A stretch of DNA of 64,000 bases from Prevotella sp. (GTDB taxonomy: Bacteria > Bacteroidota > Bacteroidia > Bacteroidales > Bacteroidaceae), in NCBI GenBank assembly GCA_021204905.1, contig JAJPYN010000007.1, positions 75,123-139,122 on the forward strand, given 5' to 3'. A program made the translations under genes and the position numbers. Numbering within the stretch: the stretch's first letter is position 1; every line of letters starts with the position of its first letter. The notes beneath the pieces were generated by a model. That model had not been told where the DNA came from. It was given only the letters and a program-made list of their open reading frames with translations, and did not search any database. This document shows positions 17,539-26,246 of this stretch, piece after piece.

Positions 17539-19010
17539 GAACTGTTATAGAGATAAGCGAGGGCGTTACGCGGATGCCCGTTTGGAGGCTTAAAGCGCCT
17601 GTAAATTTCAGCCTTATGGAGGGCGAGCATATCGCCATCGTCGGCAACAACGGCAGCGGAAAGAGCAAGCTCGTGGATATGATTATCGGCAGGCATCCCG
17701 TCTATCCCGACCAAGCACGCTATGACTTCGGCACGAACGCCCGGCGGCTCGTGGCGGACAACATAAAATACATCACGTTCCGCGACTCCTACGGCAGTTT
17801 CGATAGTACTTATTACTTGCAACAACGTTGGAACCAGCAGGAGATAGACGCCTCCACGCCCACTGTCGGTAAGTTGCTCGACGAGGCGTACAGCTATTCG
17901 GGAGCGGACTCGGAGGAGCATCGCGCACTAAGGAAGCGCCTGTACGAGATGTTCGACATCGCCCCCTTGCTCGACAAATACATCATATTGTTGTCGTCGG
18001 GCGAGATGCGGAAGTTCCAGATAACCAAGATGTTGCTGTCCGACCCGCGCATTATCATAATGGACAACCCGTTCATCGGGCTCGACAAAGCCACGCGCGA
18101 CCAACTGGCGCAGCTCCTCGACACCCTCTCGCGGGACGGCGGACGGCAGATTATACTTGTCTTGACGAAAGAGTCGGACATCCCGCCGTTCATCACTCAC
18201 GTGTGGGAGATGCGCGACGAGATACTATTGCCGAAGCGTGAAAACAAGTGCGGCTGCGAAGCAAAACCTGCCATGCCTTCGGGCGCGAATGAGGAGACGC
18301 TGCGGGCAATACTCGCTCTGCCGTCGTCGGCAACGGACTATAACAGCAGCATCGTCGCCGAGATGCACGACGTAACGATCCGCTACGGCAAGCGTACCAT
18401 CTTGCAGGGGCTCGACTGGACCGTTCGGAACGGCGAGCATTGGGCGCTCAACGGACGCAACGGTGCGGGGAAATCGACGCTCCTCTCCCTCGTCTGCGCC
18501 GACAATCCGCAGAGTTACGCCTGCGACATAACGCTCTTCGACCGCAAGAGAGGCACGGGCGAGACCATCTGGGAGATAAAGCGGCACATCGGCTACGTGT
18601 CGCCGGAGATGCACCGCGCCTATCAGAAAGACCTGCCGAGCATAAAGATTGTGGCGAGCGGATTAAACGATTCGGTAGGGTTGTATGTCAAACCGAAAGA
18701 GGACGACTATGCCCGCTGCTTGTTCTGGATGAACATCTTCGGCATCGGACACCTCGCGGAGCGGACATTCCTCACGCTGTCGAGCGGCGAGCAGAGGCTG
18801 GTGCTGCTGGCACGCGCGTTTGTGAAAGACCCCGAGTTGCTCATCCTCGACGAACCCCTTCACGGGCTCGACGACGCGAACGGCGCAATGGTGAAGGACA
18901 TCATCAACACGTTCTGTCAAAGGCGAAACAAGACGCTGATTATGGTGAGCCACTACGAAGAGGATTACCCGCCGTGCATCGACCGGCAGATGACGCTCGT
19001 AATGCATTGA
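17535..19010 (+). CDS. Duplicated ABC ATPase, ModF/PhrA-like
   Basis: A 491-residue soluble protein made of two ABC ATPase domains and no membrane segments, resembling ModF (PhrA). Domain 1 has Walker [10 protein letters not shown], signature [11 protein letters not shown] and Walker B IIIMDNPF. Domain 2 has [24 protein letters not shown] and [13 protein letters not shown]. In domain 1 the catalytic glutamate after the Walker B aspartate is replaced by asparagine, so that site may hydrolyse ATP poorly. It overlaps ruvC by four bases, so it belongs to the rsmG-MBL-ruvC operon. The function of this family outside molybdate clusters is unclear. Confidence 0.85.
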   Translation: MRTVIEISEGVTRMPVWRLKAPVNFSLMEGEHIAIVGNNGSGKSKLVDMIIGRHPVYPDQARYDFGTNARRLVADNIKYITFRDSYGSFDSTYYLQQRWNQQEIDASTPTVGKLLDEAYSYSGADSEEHRALRKRLYEMFDIAPLLDKYIILLSSGEMRKFQITKMLLSDPRIIIMDNPFIGLDKATRDQLAQLLDTLSRDGGRQIILVLTKESDIPPFITHVWEMRDEILLPKRENKCGCEAKPAMPSGANEETLRAILALPSSATDYNSSIVAEMHDVTIRYGKRTILQGLDWTVRNGEHWALNGRNGAGKSTLLSLVCADNPQSYACDITLFDRKRGTGETIWEIKRHIGYVSPEMHRAYQKDLPSIKIVASGLNDSVGLYVKPKEDDYARCLFWMNIFGIGHLAERTFLTLSSGEQRLVLLARAFVKDPELLILDEPLHGLDDANGAMVKDIINTFCQRRNKTLIMVSHYEEDYPPCIDRQMTLVMH

Positions 19011-19040
19011 AAACGAATAAGATAACAAACAATAGCGAAT

Positions 19041-19502
19041 ATGAAAAAGATTATTTTTGCATTGCTGCTGAGCTGCACGTTCGCGGCGCAGGCACCGGCG
19101 CAAGCCATCTACGAAGAGGTGAAGAACATCATGGACGAATATCAGGCCGTGAAGGACGACACGTCGAAGAGCCTCGATGTGCGCAAGGTGGCCACGTTCA
19201 AGTGGGACGCCATCTATTACATGGTGAGCAAAGGGGGCAACATGTCCGAAAGCGAGCTCGGCCAACAGGTGTCGGCGATGATTGATTTCGTCAACCTGTT
19301 CATCGACAAGATCGACAAGACGAAGAACGCGAAGAACCGCCAGGTGGTGATGTCGAAGTTCAAGAACGCCACGCTCGAGAACGCGCGCTACAACGACACG
19401 GACAAGGAGGTGATCTACGCCTACGTCGACAACCAGAATTTCCTGACGCAGTTCTCGCTCGACACCGACTGGGTGAAGGCCTTGGAAGAGGTCTCGAAGT
19501 AG
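19041..19502 (+). CDS. Small secreted protein of unknown function
   Basis: A 153-residue protein with a clear signal peptide (MKKIIFALLLSCTFAAQAPA, cleavage near AQA). The mature part is helical and charged (IYEEVKNIMDEYQAVKDDTS; VVMSKFKNATLENARYNDTD). I do not recognise the family with confidence, and no catalytic motif is visible. It follows the ABC gene by 30 bases and may be the last gene of that operon. A strong hairpin lies downstream. Confidence 0.7.
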   Translation: MKKIIFALLLSCTFAAQAPAQAIYEEVKNIMDEYQAVKDDTSKSLDVRKVATFKWDAIYYMVSKGGNMSESELGQQVSAMIDFVNLFIDKIDKTKNAKNRQVVMSKFKNATLENARYNDTDKEVIYAYVDNQNFLTQFSLDTDWVKALEEVSK

Positions 19503-19546
19503 GCGGAGGTCAAGAGCTTCCGAGTTAAGCGGCGGCTTGGGATTAT

Positions 19547-19566
19547 CTTAGTCGCTACTATAATCC
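19547..19566 (+). repeat. Dispersed motif TCTTAGTYGCTACTA, copy 2
   Basis: TCTTAGTCGCTACTATAATC, then CGGGCC and, about 30 bases later, TTAGCGTCGCCTGCG. The copy at 23111 (minus strand) shares the same core, the GGCC and a GTCGCCTACG-like stretch, so the similarity may extend over 60-80 bases. Confidence 0.6.
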
Positions 19567-19632
19567 GGGCCAACGTTGCGCCGGGCACCGCAGTAATTAG
19601 CGTCGCCTGCGTTTCAACAACCTCGAACACAT

Positions 19633-19676
19633 TTAAGCCGCAGGTTAGTTTTAATTTTCGCTAATCCGCGGCTTAA
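19633..19676 (+). terminator. Long hairpin between convergent genes
   Basis: TTAAGCCGCAGGTTAG (19633-19648) pairs with CTAATCCGCGGCTTAA (19661-19676): 16 pairs with one mismatch and one wobble, and a loop of 12 bases. It is followed by T-rich but interrupted sequence (TTCAATTTTCGCTTTAATTC). It probably ends the rightward operon; it could also protect the glgB transcript end. Confidence 0.6.
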
Positions 19677-19727
19677 TTCAATTTTCGCTTTAATTCAAGC
19701 TTTAATTTTGTTTCAAAAGCCTTTGCC

Positions 19728-21773
19728 TTAACCTTCTTTCTTCTTCAAAACAAAGGCCGAGCGCGCGGGGATGTAGAGCTTGAGCCAACCCTTATGGTCG
19801 CCGGCGTAGAGCTCGTCGTACTGCGTGAGATGTTCCACGCTGTCGTCGTTCAGGCCGTTGCCGCCGTAGTCCTTCGCGTCGCTGTCGAGGATGATGTTGT
19901 AGCTGCCTTCGGGCACGAGGAAGCCGTAGTCGGTGAACGAGCGGGCGGGGCTGAAGTTGAACACGAATATCAGTTCGCCGCGGCTGAATGCAAGCACGTG
20001 GTCGCCGTCGTTGTGCCAGATCTCCTGCACGGGCGTGGCTTGGAAGTCCTTCTTGCCGCCGATGATGTGCATCAGGGCGCGGTCGAAGTCGCCGAGGTAG
20101 TGGTAGCACAGCTCTTTGTTGTCGACGAGATTCCACTGCCGGCGCGCGTATTTATAGCTCCAGCCGTTGCCCTCGCGCGGGAAGTCGATCCACTCGGGAT
20201 GCCCGAACTCGTTGCCCATAAAGTTGAGGTAGCCGCCGTTGATGGTGCTTGCCGTTACCATGCGTATCATCTTGTGGAGCGCGATGCCGCGGTTGGCAGT
20301 CTCGTTCTCGTCGCCTTTCTTGAAGTGCCAGTACATATCGGCGTCGATTAGGCGGAAGATGACGGTCTTGTCGCCCACAAGCGCTTGGTCGTGCGACTCG
20401 ACGTAGGAGATGGTCTTCTCGTCGGCACGCCGGTCGGTGAGTTTCCAGAAGATATCGAACACGCCCCAGTCCTCGTCGCTCTTCTCCTTAATCATCTTAA
20501 TCCAGTAGTCGGGGATGCCCATCGCAAGGCGGTAGTCGAAGCCGTAGCCCCCGTCGTCGATCTTCGCCGCCAGTCCCGGCATGCCGGACATCTCTTCGGC
20601 AATAGTGATGGCGTGCGGGTTCACCTCGTGTATCACCTTGTTCGCAAGAGTTAGGTAGCAAATGGCGTTATCGTCCTGCGACCCGTTGAAATAGTCGGCG
20701 TAACTCATGAAGTCCTGTCCCAAGCCGTGGTTGTAATAAAGCATCGATGTAACGCCGTCGAAGCGGAACCCGTCGAAATGAAACTCATCTAACCAATATT
20801 TGCAGTTTGAGAGCAGGAAATGGATAACCTCGTTCTTGCCGTAGTCGAAGCAGAGGCTGTCCCACTGGTTATGCTCCCGGCGATCGCCCTGATAGAAGAA
20901 CTGGCAAGGGTCGCCGCAGAGATTGCCGAGCCCCTCCACCTCGTTCTTCACCGCGTGGGAGTGGACAAGATCCATTATGACGGCGATGCCCATTTTGTGC
21001 GCCTCGTCGACGAGATGTTTCAGTTCTTCGGGCGTACCGAAGCGGCTCGACGGAGCGAAGAAGTTGCTCACGTGGTAACCGAAGCTGCCGTAGTAGGGAT
21101 GCTCCTGGATTGCCATTATTTGCAGGCAATTATATCCGGCCTCCTTCACGCGCGGCAGGATATTGAGGCGGAACTCGTCGTAGGTCCCCACCTTCTCCGC
21201 GTCCTGCGCCATACCGATATGGCACTCGTAGATCAGCAGCGGCTTGGTGTTCGGGCGGAACGATTTCACGCGCCATTTATATTCCTTCTCCGGTGCCCAC
21301 ACTTGTGCGCAGAACACTTTCGTTACGTCGTCCTGCACCACGCGCCGTGTCCACGCCGGTATGCGCTCGCCCTGTCCGCCGTTCCAATGCACGCTCATCT
21401 TGTAGAGGTCGCCGTGTTTGAGTGAGGCTGCGGGCAGCTTTATCTCCCAGTTGCCGGTGCCCTTGACGCGCTTCAGACGATAGCGGGCACGCTCCTTCCA
21501 GCCGTTGAAATCGCCGATGAGGTAAATCTCCGTCGCGTTAGGCGCCCACTCGCGGAACACCCATCCGTCGGAAGTGCGGTGGAGACCGAAATAGAGGTAG
21601 CCTGACGCAAAACTGCTCAAAGTCTCTTTCCCGCCTTGCGTAAGCTCGTAAATCTTGTTCAGCGCATTCCAATGCCGCCCGTTAATCGCGTCGGAGTAGG
21701 GGCGCAGATACTCGTCATTTCTTAGCAGGGTCAGCATCTCGGTGCCGGCGGCTGCGGATTTCTTTGTTGCCAT
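19728..21773 (-). CDS. glgB: 1,4-alpha-glucan branching enzyme (GH13)
   Basis: GlgB makes alpha-1,6 branches in glycogen. The product of 681 residues has an N-terminal CBM48-like domain (FGLHRTSDGWVFREWAPNAT) and a GH13 barrel with the catalytic nucleophile in FDGFRFDGVTSMLYYNHG, the acid in ITIAEEMSGMPG, and the third Asp in YVESHDQALVGDK. The VTSMLYYNHG sequence and the absent long N1 domain point to the eukaryote-like GH13_8 type seen in Bacteroidetes. I start at MATKKSAAAG (ATG 21771-21773). An ATG at 21798-21800 (MTTTKLKRN) would overlap the MORN stop codon by four bases and is a fair alternative. The enzyme is probably co-transcribed with the upstream MORN gene. Confidence 0.93.
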   Translation of the reverse strand: MATKKSAAAGTEMLTLLRNDEYLRPYSDAINGRHWNALNKIYELTQGGKETLSSFASGYLYFGLHRTSDGWVFREWAPNATEIYLIGDFNGWKERARYRLKRVKGTGNWEIKLPAASLKHGDLYKMSVHWNGGQGERIPAWTRRVVQDDVTKVFCAQVWAPEKEYKWRVKSFRPNTKPLLIYECHIGMAQDAEKVGTYDEFRLNILPRVKEAGYNCLQIMAIQEHPYYGSFGYHVSNFFAPSSRFGTPEELKHLVDEAHKMGIAVIMDLVHSHAVKNEVEGLGNLCGDPCQFFYQGDRREHNQWDSLCFDYGKNEVIHFLLSNCKYWLDEFHFDGFRFDGVTSMLYYNHGLGQDFMSYADYFNGSQDDNAICYLTLANKVIHEVNPHAITIAEEMSGMPGLAAKIDDGGYGFDYRLAMGIPDYWIKMIKEKSDEDWGVFDIFWKLTDRRADEKTISYVESHDQALVGDKTVIFRLIDADMYWHFKKGDENETANRGIALHKMIRMVTASTINGGYLNFMGNEFGHPEWIDFPREGNGWSYKYARRQWNLVDNKELCYHYLGDFDRALMHIIGGKKDFQATPVQEIWHNDGDHVLAFSRGELIFVFNFSPARSFTDYGFLVPEGSYNIILDSDAKDYGGNGLNDDSVEHLTQYDELYAGDHKGWLKLYIPARSAFVLKKKEG

Positions 21774-21796
21774 ATTTCGTTTGAGTTTTGTAGTCG

Positions 21797-22912
21797 TCAT
21801 TTCTCCTCGTGGCGCACGCCGTGTTGGTAGTAGCCCTTTGCGGTGATCTTCCCGTTGCGGTCTTTCTCGATAAACTCCCCGTCGAGCACATCGTCGACGT
21901 AGTTCTCTTCGTAGCGCTTGCCCTCCTTGTCCTCCGTGATGGCGTGTCCGTTCTTCTTGCCGTTCGTAAAAGTGCCTTTGAACTTCGTCCCGTCGGCATA
22001 ATGAACAATCACTTCGCCGTCGACAACGCCCTCTTTGAACTGTCCGTCGAAGATGTCGCCGTCGTGTTTCTTCAGCTTGCCGCGTCCGTGCTGCAGCCCT
22101 TTCTTCCACTGCCCGGTGTAGGTGTCGCCGTTAGCCCAGACGAACGTGCCCTGTCCGGAGAAGTCGCCCGCAAGGAACTGCCCCGTGTATTTGTCGCCGT
22201 TGGCATACCGCAGCGTCCCTTCGCCCTCGCGCAAGTCGTTGTGGTAATAGCCCTCGTAGGTGTCGCCGTTAGCGCATTTGTAGATGCCCTTGCCCTGCTT
22301 CTTGTCGTCGACCCACTCGCCGCTGTACGTGTCGCCGTCGGCATAGACGAACATCCCCTTGCCCTGCTTCGTGTTGGCTTTCCACTGCCCGGTGTACTTC
22401 GAGCCGTCGCCCCAGTCGAACGTCCCCTCGCCGTCTTTCTGGTCAGCCTGCCACTGCCCCGTGTAGTAAGCGCCCTCGGCAAAGGTGTAAGTGCCCTTGC
22501 CCTGACGCTTGTCGGAAGCCCACTCGCCGTCGTACACGTCGCCGTTGAAATAGTGCATCACGCCGTGTCCCTGCTGGTAGTCGCGATACCACATGCCCGT
22601 GTAGACATTGTTGTTGGCGAAATAATATGTGCCCTGACCGTGCTGCTGGTCTTGAAACCAATTGCCCTCATACCGCTCGCCGTCGGAGAACGTGTAGACG
22701 CCGTAGCCCTGGCGCTTGCCCTTGACATATTCGCCTTCGTAGGTGTCGCCGTTGAGAAAAAGGGTGCGGCCCTTGCCGTTGGGCTTGCCGCCGCTCATCT
22801 CGCCGGTGTACTTGCCGCCGTCGTGCGTCGTGGCCGAACCTACCGTCAGCTTCTGCGCGCGCGCGGGCGTGAGGATGAAAAGGAGGGTTAAGAAAAAAAT
22901 ATATCGGTGCAT
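21797..22912 (-). CDS. Secreted protein with 14 MORN repeats
   Basis: A 371-residue protein with a signal peptide (MHRYIFFLTLLFILTPARA) and then about 14 tandem MORN repeats of 23 residues, each of the form YxGxWxxxxxxGxGxxxxxxG: for example TYEGEYVKGKRQGYGVYTF and KYTGQWKANTKQGKGMFVYA. The repeats become less regular at the C-terminus (RYEENYVDDVLDGEF). MORN repeats form an elongated beta-sheet that can bind lipids or proteins; no function is known for this one. I start at the ATG 22910-22912, where the signal peptide begins, rather than further upstream. It touches or overlaps glgB and has a good promoter. Confidence 0.9.
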   Translation of the reverse strand: MHRYIFFLTLLFILTPARAQKLTVGSATTHDGGKYTGEMSGGKPNGKGRTLFLNGDTYEGEYVKGKRQGYGVYTFSDGERYEGNWFQDQQHGQGTYYFANNNVYTGMWYRDYQQGHGVMHYFNGDVYDGEWASDKRQGKGTYTFAEGAYYTGQWQADQKDGEGTFDWGDGSKYTGQWKANTKQGKGMFVYADGDTYSGEWVDDKKQGKGIYKCANGDTYEGYYHNDLREGEGTLRYANGDKYTGQFLAGDFSGQGTFVWANGDTYTGQWKKGLQHGRGKLKKHDGDIFDGQFKEGVVDGEVIVHYADGTKFKGTFTNGKKNGHAITEDKEGKRYEENYVDDVLDGEFIEKDRNGKITAKGYYQHGVRHEEK

Positions 22913-22960
22913 GAATTTCGTCGTTTTAATGAAAAGCAAATGCAATTGACAACGTTTATG

Positions 22961-22992
22961 CAAAGCTACGAAATTCGCGCGAGGTAAGCAAA
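22961..22992 (-). promoter_or_regulatory. Promoter of the MORN-glgB unit
   Basis: On the minus strand TTTG (22989-22992) and TAGCTTTG (22961-22968) are separated by exactly 20 bases, a textbook Bacteroidota -33/-7 pair. It lies about 50 bases upstream of the MORN start. The rest of the gap 22913-23252 holds one copy of a dispersed motif and the nitroreductase promoter. Confidence 0.7.
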
Positions 22993-23091
22993 AAAATCTT
23001 TCTTTCAAACATGCCTTGAAAGGTGGCGGAAGCGAATTATTAGCGTAGGCGACACTTGTTCTGCCTGTTCCTTCGCGCAGTGCTGGGCCGC

Positions 23092-23111
23092 GATTGTAGT
23101 AGCAACTAAGA
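23092..23111 (-). repeat. Dispersed motif TCTTAGTYGCTACTA, copy 3
   Basis: The minus strand reads TCTTAGTTGCTACTACAATC, then GCGGCCC; further on comes GTCGCCTACGCTAAT (23039-23053 region). It matches copy 2 in the core and in the distal GTCGCCT segment. Confidence 0.6.
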
Positions 23112-23172
23112 CCCTTTTTGACGCAGCCGGAATCCGTTAGCCTGAAAAATTTTTCGTTCACGAGATTTTTAT

Positions 23173-23180
23173 TAAATTTG
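23173..23180 (+). promoter_or_regulatory. Candidate -7 element of the second nitroreductase gene
   Basis: TAAATTTG fits TAnnTTTG, 72 bases before the ATG. A near-match to the -33 element (TTTC, 23151-23154) lies 18 bases upstream. Confidence 0.45.
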
Positions 23181-23252
23181 CACTCCTTTTCAACATCAAT
23201 GCTTTCGAAAAAGACAAGTGTCAAACAGCAAAAAGGCAAGTCTTAAACAGCA

Positions 23253-23975
23253 ATGATCACCGACAACCAGCTGCTCGAAGCCATCCCCGCGCGCCACAGC
23301 GTACGGCATTACCTCAGTCGCGAAATCAGTCGCGCCGTCTTGGATGAGCTGCGCGCCGAAACGGAGCGTTGCAACGCCCGGAGCGGACTCAATATCCAGC
23401 TCGTCGCCGGCGAGAAACGCGCGTTTAGCGGACCCCTTGCCTACGGCAAATTCTCCGGCGTGGAGAACTATTTCGCGATGATTGGCGAAAAGGCTTCCGA
23501 CCTTGATTTCAAAATAGGCTACTTCGGCGAGAGGCTCGTGCTCGCGGCGCAGGCATTGGGTCTGAACACCTGTTGGGCGGGGCTTAGCTACCGCAGCGTG
23601 AAGGGCGCGTACATCGTCGGCACAAACGAGAAACTCGCGTGCATGATCGCCCTCGGCTACGGCGCCACGCAAGGGCACGGCCATAAGACAAAGACCGTCG
23701 CGCAGATTAGCAACGCCGCCGTCGCGCCGGAATGGTTTCGCCGCGGAGTGGAAGCCGCCCTGCTCGCACCTTCGGCCATCAACCAGCAGAAATACAGCTT
23801 CGTCTTCACCCCCGCCAAGCACGGCCTTCTCCCGCAGGTCATCGCGCGCCGCGGCGCCTCGCTCGTGGGGTACACCAAGATGGACATCGCCATCGCAGCC
23901 TTGCACTTCGAACTCGCCGCCGGCAAAGAGCATTTCACATGGGCCGGGCACGCAAAATTTCTGGGTAATGAATAA
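23253..23975 (+). CDS. Cytoplasmic nitroreductase-like protein
   Basis: A 240-residue FMN-dependent nitroreductase-fold protein without a signal peptide. It starts with the cofactor-binding ARHSVRHYLSREIS, followed by GYFGERLVLAAQALGLNTCW and, after a linker, ALLAPSAINQQKYSF. This duplicated half-domain layout is that of the TM1586-like group of putative nitroreductases. The reaction is unknown. It overlaps the next small gene by eight bases, which suggests an operon running into dnaG. Confidence 0.85.
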   Translation: MITDNQLLEAIPARHSVRHYLSREISRAVLDELRAETERCNARSGLNIQLVAGEKRAFSGPLAYGKFSGVENYFAMIGEKASDLDFKIGYFGERLVLAAQALGLNTCWAGLSYRSVKGAYIVGTNEKLACMIALGYGATQGHGHKTKTVAQISNAAVAPEWFRRGVEAALLAPSAINQQKYSFVFTPAKHGLLPQVIARRGASLVGYTKMDIAIAALHFELAAGKEHFTWAGHAKFLGNE

Positions 23976-24303
23976 ACATCACCAACATAAAACTAACGGA
24001 TTCAACGTGTTTCAAAAACTGAAAAACGCGTACCGGGTGCGGCGCAACAAGCTGTACCTCGAACGCTGGACCGCCCGGCTCGACGGCGATGCCGAACGGG
24101 AATTTTACGTGAAGCGGAGGTTCGAGCCCAACCTTTCTTACTACGATTTGTATTGGAACGTCAAGCGTGCGGCCGACCATAAGCACATGCAAACAGTCTA
24201 TGTGCGCGCCGAGGAGCTGCGCGTGGCGGAGGTCATCCGCGACGTCGAGGGCAAGGAACTGGCCGACGTGATGAGCGAGCTGAAACGGCAAGGCGGAGAG
24301 TAA
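23968..24303 (+). CDS. Small basic protein of unknown function
   Basis: A 111-residue protein rich in charged residues (KLKNAYRVRRNKLYLERWTA; DLYWNVKRAADHKHMQ) with no signal peptide or membrane segment. I do not recognise the family. It begins within the end of the nitroreductase gene and ends nine bases before dnaG, so it is very likely translated as part of that operon. Confidence 0.6.
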   Translation: MNKHHQHKTNGFNVFQKLKNAYRVRRNKLYLERWTARLDGDAEREFYVKRRFEPNLSYYDLYWNVKRAADHKHMQTVYVRAEELRVAEVIRDVEGKELADVMSELKRQGGE

Positions 24304-24312
24304 CTTCGGGCG

Positions 24313-26232
24313 ATGATCGACAGGGCGACAGTGGTGCGGATTAAGGAAACGGCGAACATCGTGGAGGTGGTCTCCGAATTCGTTACGCTGCGCAAATCCG
24401 GCGCGAACTACAAAGGACTTTGCCCCTTTCACAACGAGAAAACGCCGTCGTTCATCGTCAGTCCCGCGCGAGGCACATGCCATTGTTTCGGCTGCGGCAA
24501 AGGCGGCAACGCGGTGAGCTTCATCATGGAGCACGAGCAACTGTCGTACCCCGAAGCCCTGCGCTGGCTCGCGAAGAAATACGGCATCGAGGTTGTCGAG
24601 CGCGACCTTACCGACGACGAGCGTCGCCAGCAGAACGAGCGCGAGGCAATGTTCATCGTCAACGAATGGGCCGCAAACTATTTCGAAAACCTTTTGCACA
24701 ACGACCCCGACGGCATCGCAGCGGGACTAGCTTATTGCCGCAGCCGCGGTTTCCGGGACGACACCATTGCGAAATACCGGCTCGGGTTCAGCCTGCGCGA
24801 CCGCCACGCCCTTGCCCGCCAAGCCAAGCGCGAGGGTTACAACGAGGAACTCTTCGTAAAGACAGGCCTGTGTTACCGCACCGACCGCGGCGAGCTCATC
24901 GACCGTTTTGCCGACCGCCTCATCTTCCCGTGGATTGGCCTCAGCGGCAAAGTTACAGGCTTCTCGGCACGCCTGCTCGACGCGCGAACGAAAGGGGTAA
25001 ATCAAAAATACGTCAACTCGCCCGACTCCGACATTTATCATAAAGAAAAGGAACTCTACGGCATCTTCCAAGCAAAGAAATCCATCGCGCGCGAGGACCG
25101 CGTTTACATCGTCGAAGGCCAAACCGACGTCATCGCACTGTCGCAATGCGGCATCGAGAACGTTGTGGCAAACTCCGGCACAGCGCTCTCCGTCCACCAG
25201 ATAAACATCCTCCACCGCTTCACCGACAACATCACGCTGCTCTACGACGGCGACGAGGCCGGCATTCGCGCTGCACTCCGCGGCACAGACATGCTTCTCG
25301 CCGAAGGCATGCGCGTCAAGGTTTTGCTACTGCCCGACAACGAAGACCCCGACAGCTTCGCAAGGAAAAACACCGCCGGCGATTTTAAGGATTATATCGA
25401 GCGTAACCAATTGGATTTCATACAGTTTAAGACAAAATTCATGCTCGCCGCAGCCAAAGACCCGCAGCAGCGCACCGAGGCCGTCGACTCGATAGTGAGA
25501 AGCATTTCGATGGTGCCCAACCAAGTGCTGCGCGACACCTATCTGCACGATGCCTCCTCCGCCGTAGACATCAAAGAGGCGACGCTCATCAACCGCATGA
25601 ACACCTTTGTGCGCGAGCGGAAACAAGGGTCTGCGCCCGTTGCCGAGATGCCCCCGATGCCCGCGGAAACCGTCAGCCACAGCGCGGAGATAGAAAGGAT
25701 GATTGCGCAATTAGTTGTCCGCAGCGGCGAGCAGATAGTGGTGCGCGACGCCCCCGACGACGACGGCAACAAGAGCGACATCACCCTCGCGCAGTACATC
25801 CTCGGCAACCTCGCCGCCGACAACCTCCGCCTCGCCAACCCCCTTTACCAAAGCATTCTCGAAGAGGCCGCCGCGCATTCCGCCGACCCCGGTTTCGCCG
25901 CCGAGCAGTTCTTCGTCGACCACGAGAATATCGACATCGCGCGCGCGGCAACAAAGCTCGCCGAGGACCGCTACGCCCACATCCGGCAGGACCTTTCCGC
26001 GCAGCCCGAGGCCTCCGATGACGACCTCGCCAACCGTTTCCTCAACCGCGCCAAGCACCTCGTGCTCGACTTCCGCATGGAGCATATCGACACGAAATTA
26101 AAGGTGCTCAAAGAGGACCTGCGCGACACGTCGATGAACGAAGAAAAGCGCCGCAAACTCACCCTCGAATTCGCCAAATACCTGAAAATGCGCAACTCGC
26201 TCGCACGGCTCATCGGACAAAACGTGATGTAG
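24313..26232 (+). CDS. dnaG: DNA primase DnaG
   Basis: DnaG makes RNA primers for DNA replication. The 639-residue product has the N-terminal zinc-binding domain (CPFHNEKTPSF, then CHCFGCGKGGN), the RNA polymerase core (FRDDTIAKYRLGFS), and the TOPRIM metal site (VYIVEGQTDVIALSQ; LLYDGDEAGIRAA; DPDSFARK). The C-terminal helicase-interaction part is more divergent, as is usual. I keep the ATG at 24313, nine bases after the small upstream gene. It ends 14 bases before the convergent rsmD. Confidence 0.97.
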   Translation: MIDRATVVRIKETANIVEVVSEFVTLRKSGANYKGLCPFHNEKTPSFIVSPARGTCHCFGCGKGGNAVSFIMEHEQLSYPEALRWLAKKYGIEVVERDLTDDERRQQNEREAMFIVNEWAANYFENLLHNDPDGIAAGLAYCRSRGFRDDTIAKYRLGFSLRDRHALARQAKREGYNEELFVKTGLCYRTDRGELIDRFADRLIFPWIGLSGKVTGFSARLLDARTKGVNQKYVNSPDSDIYHKEKELYGIFQAKKSIAREDRVYIVEGQTDVIALSQCGIENVVANSGTALSVHQINILHRFTDNITLLYDGDEAGIRAALRGTDMLLAEGMRVKVLLLPDNEDPDSFARKNTAGDFKDYIERNQLDFIQFKTKFMLAAAKDPQQRTEAVDSIVRSISMVPNQVLRDTYLHDASSAVDIKEATLINRMNTFVRERKQGSAPVAEMPPMPAETVSHSAEIERMIAQLVVRSGEQIVVRDAPDDDGNKSDITLAQYILGNLAADNLRLANPLYQSILEEAAAHSADPGFAAEQFFVDHENIDIARAATKLAEDRYAHIRQDLSAQPEASDDDLANRFLNRAKHLVLDFRMEHIDTKLKVLKEDLRDTSMNEEKRRKLTLEFAKYLKMRNSLARLIGQNVM

Positions 26233-26246
26233 CCGCTGAAACGCAC

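Noticed and set aside
21774..22109. N-terminal extension of the glgB frame into the MORN gene
   Set aside because: The extension is an arginine-rich shadow of the MORN repeats; the branching enzyme begins at MATKKSAAAG or MTTTKLKRN.
22072..22482. Candidate CRISPR-like periodic repeat around 22.0-22.8 kb
   Set aside because: The ~69-base period is the coding sequence of MORN repeats; the units vary as protein repeats do and there are no constant repeats with unique spacers.
22913..23239. N-terminal extension of the MORN protein
   Set aside because: The extra residues precede a clear signal peptide and cover the promoter, so they are not translated.
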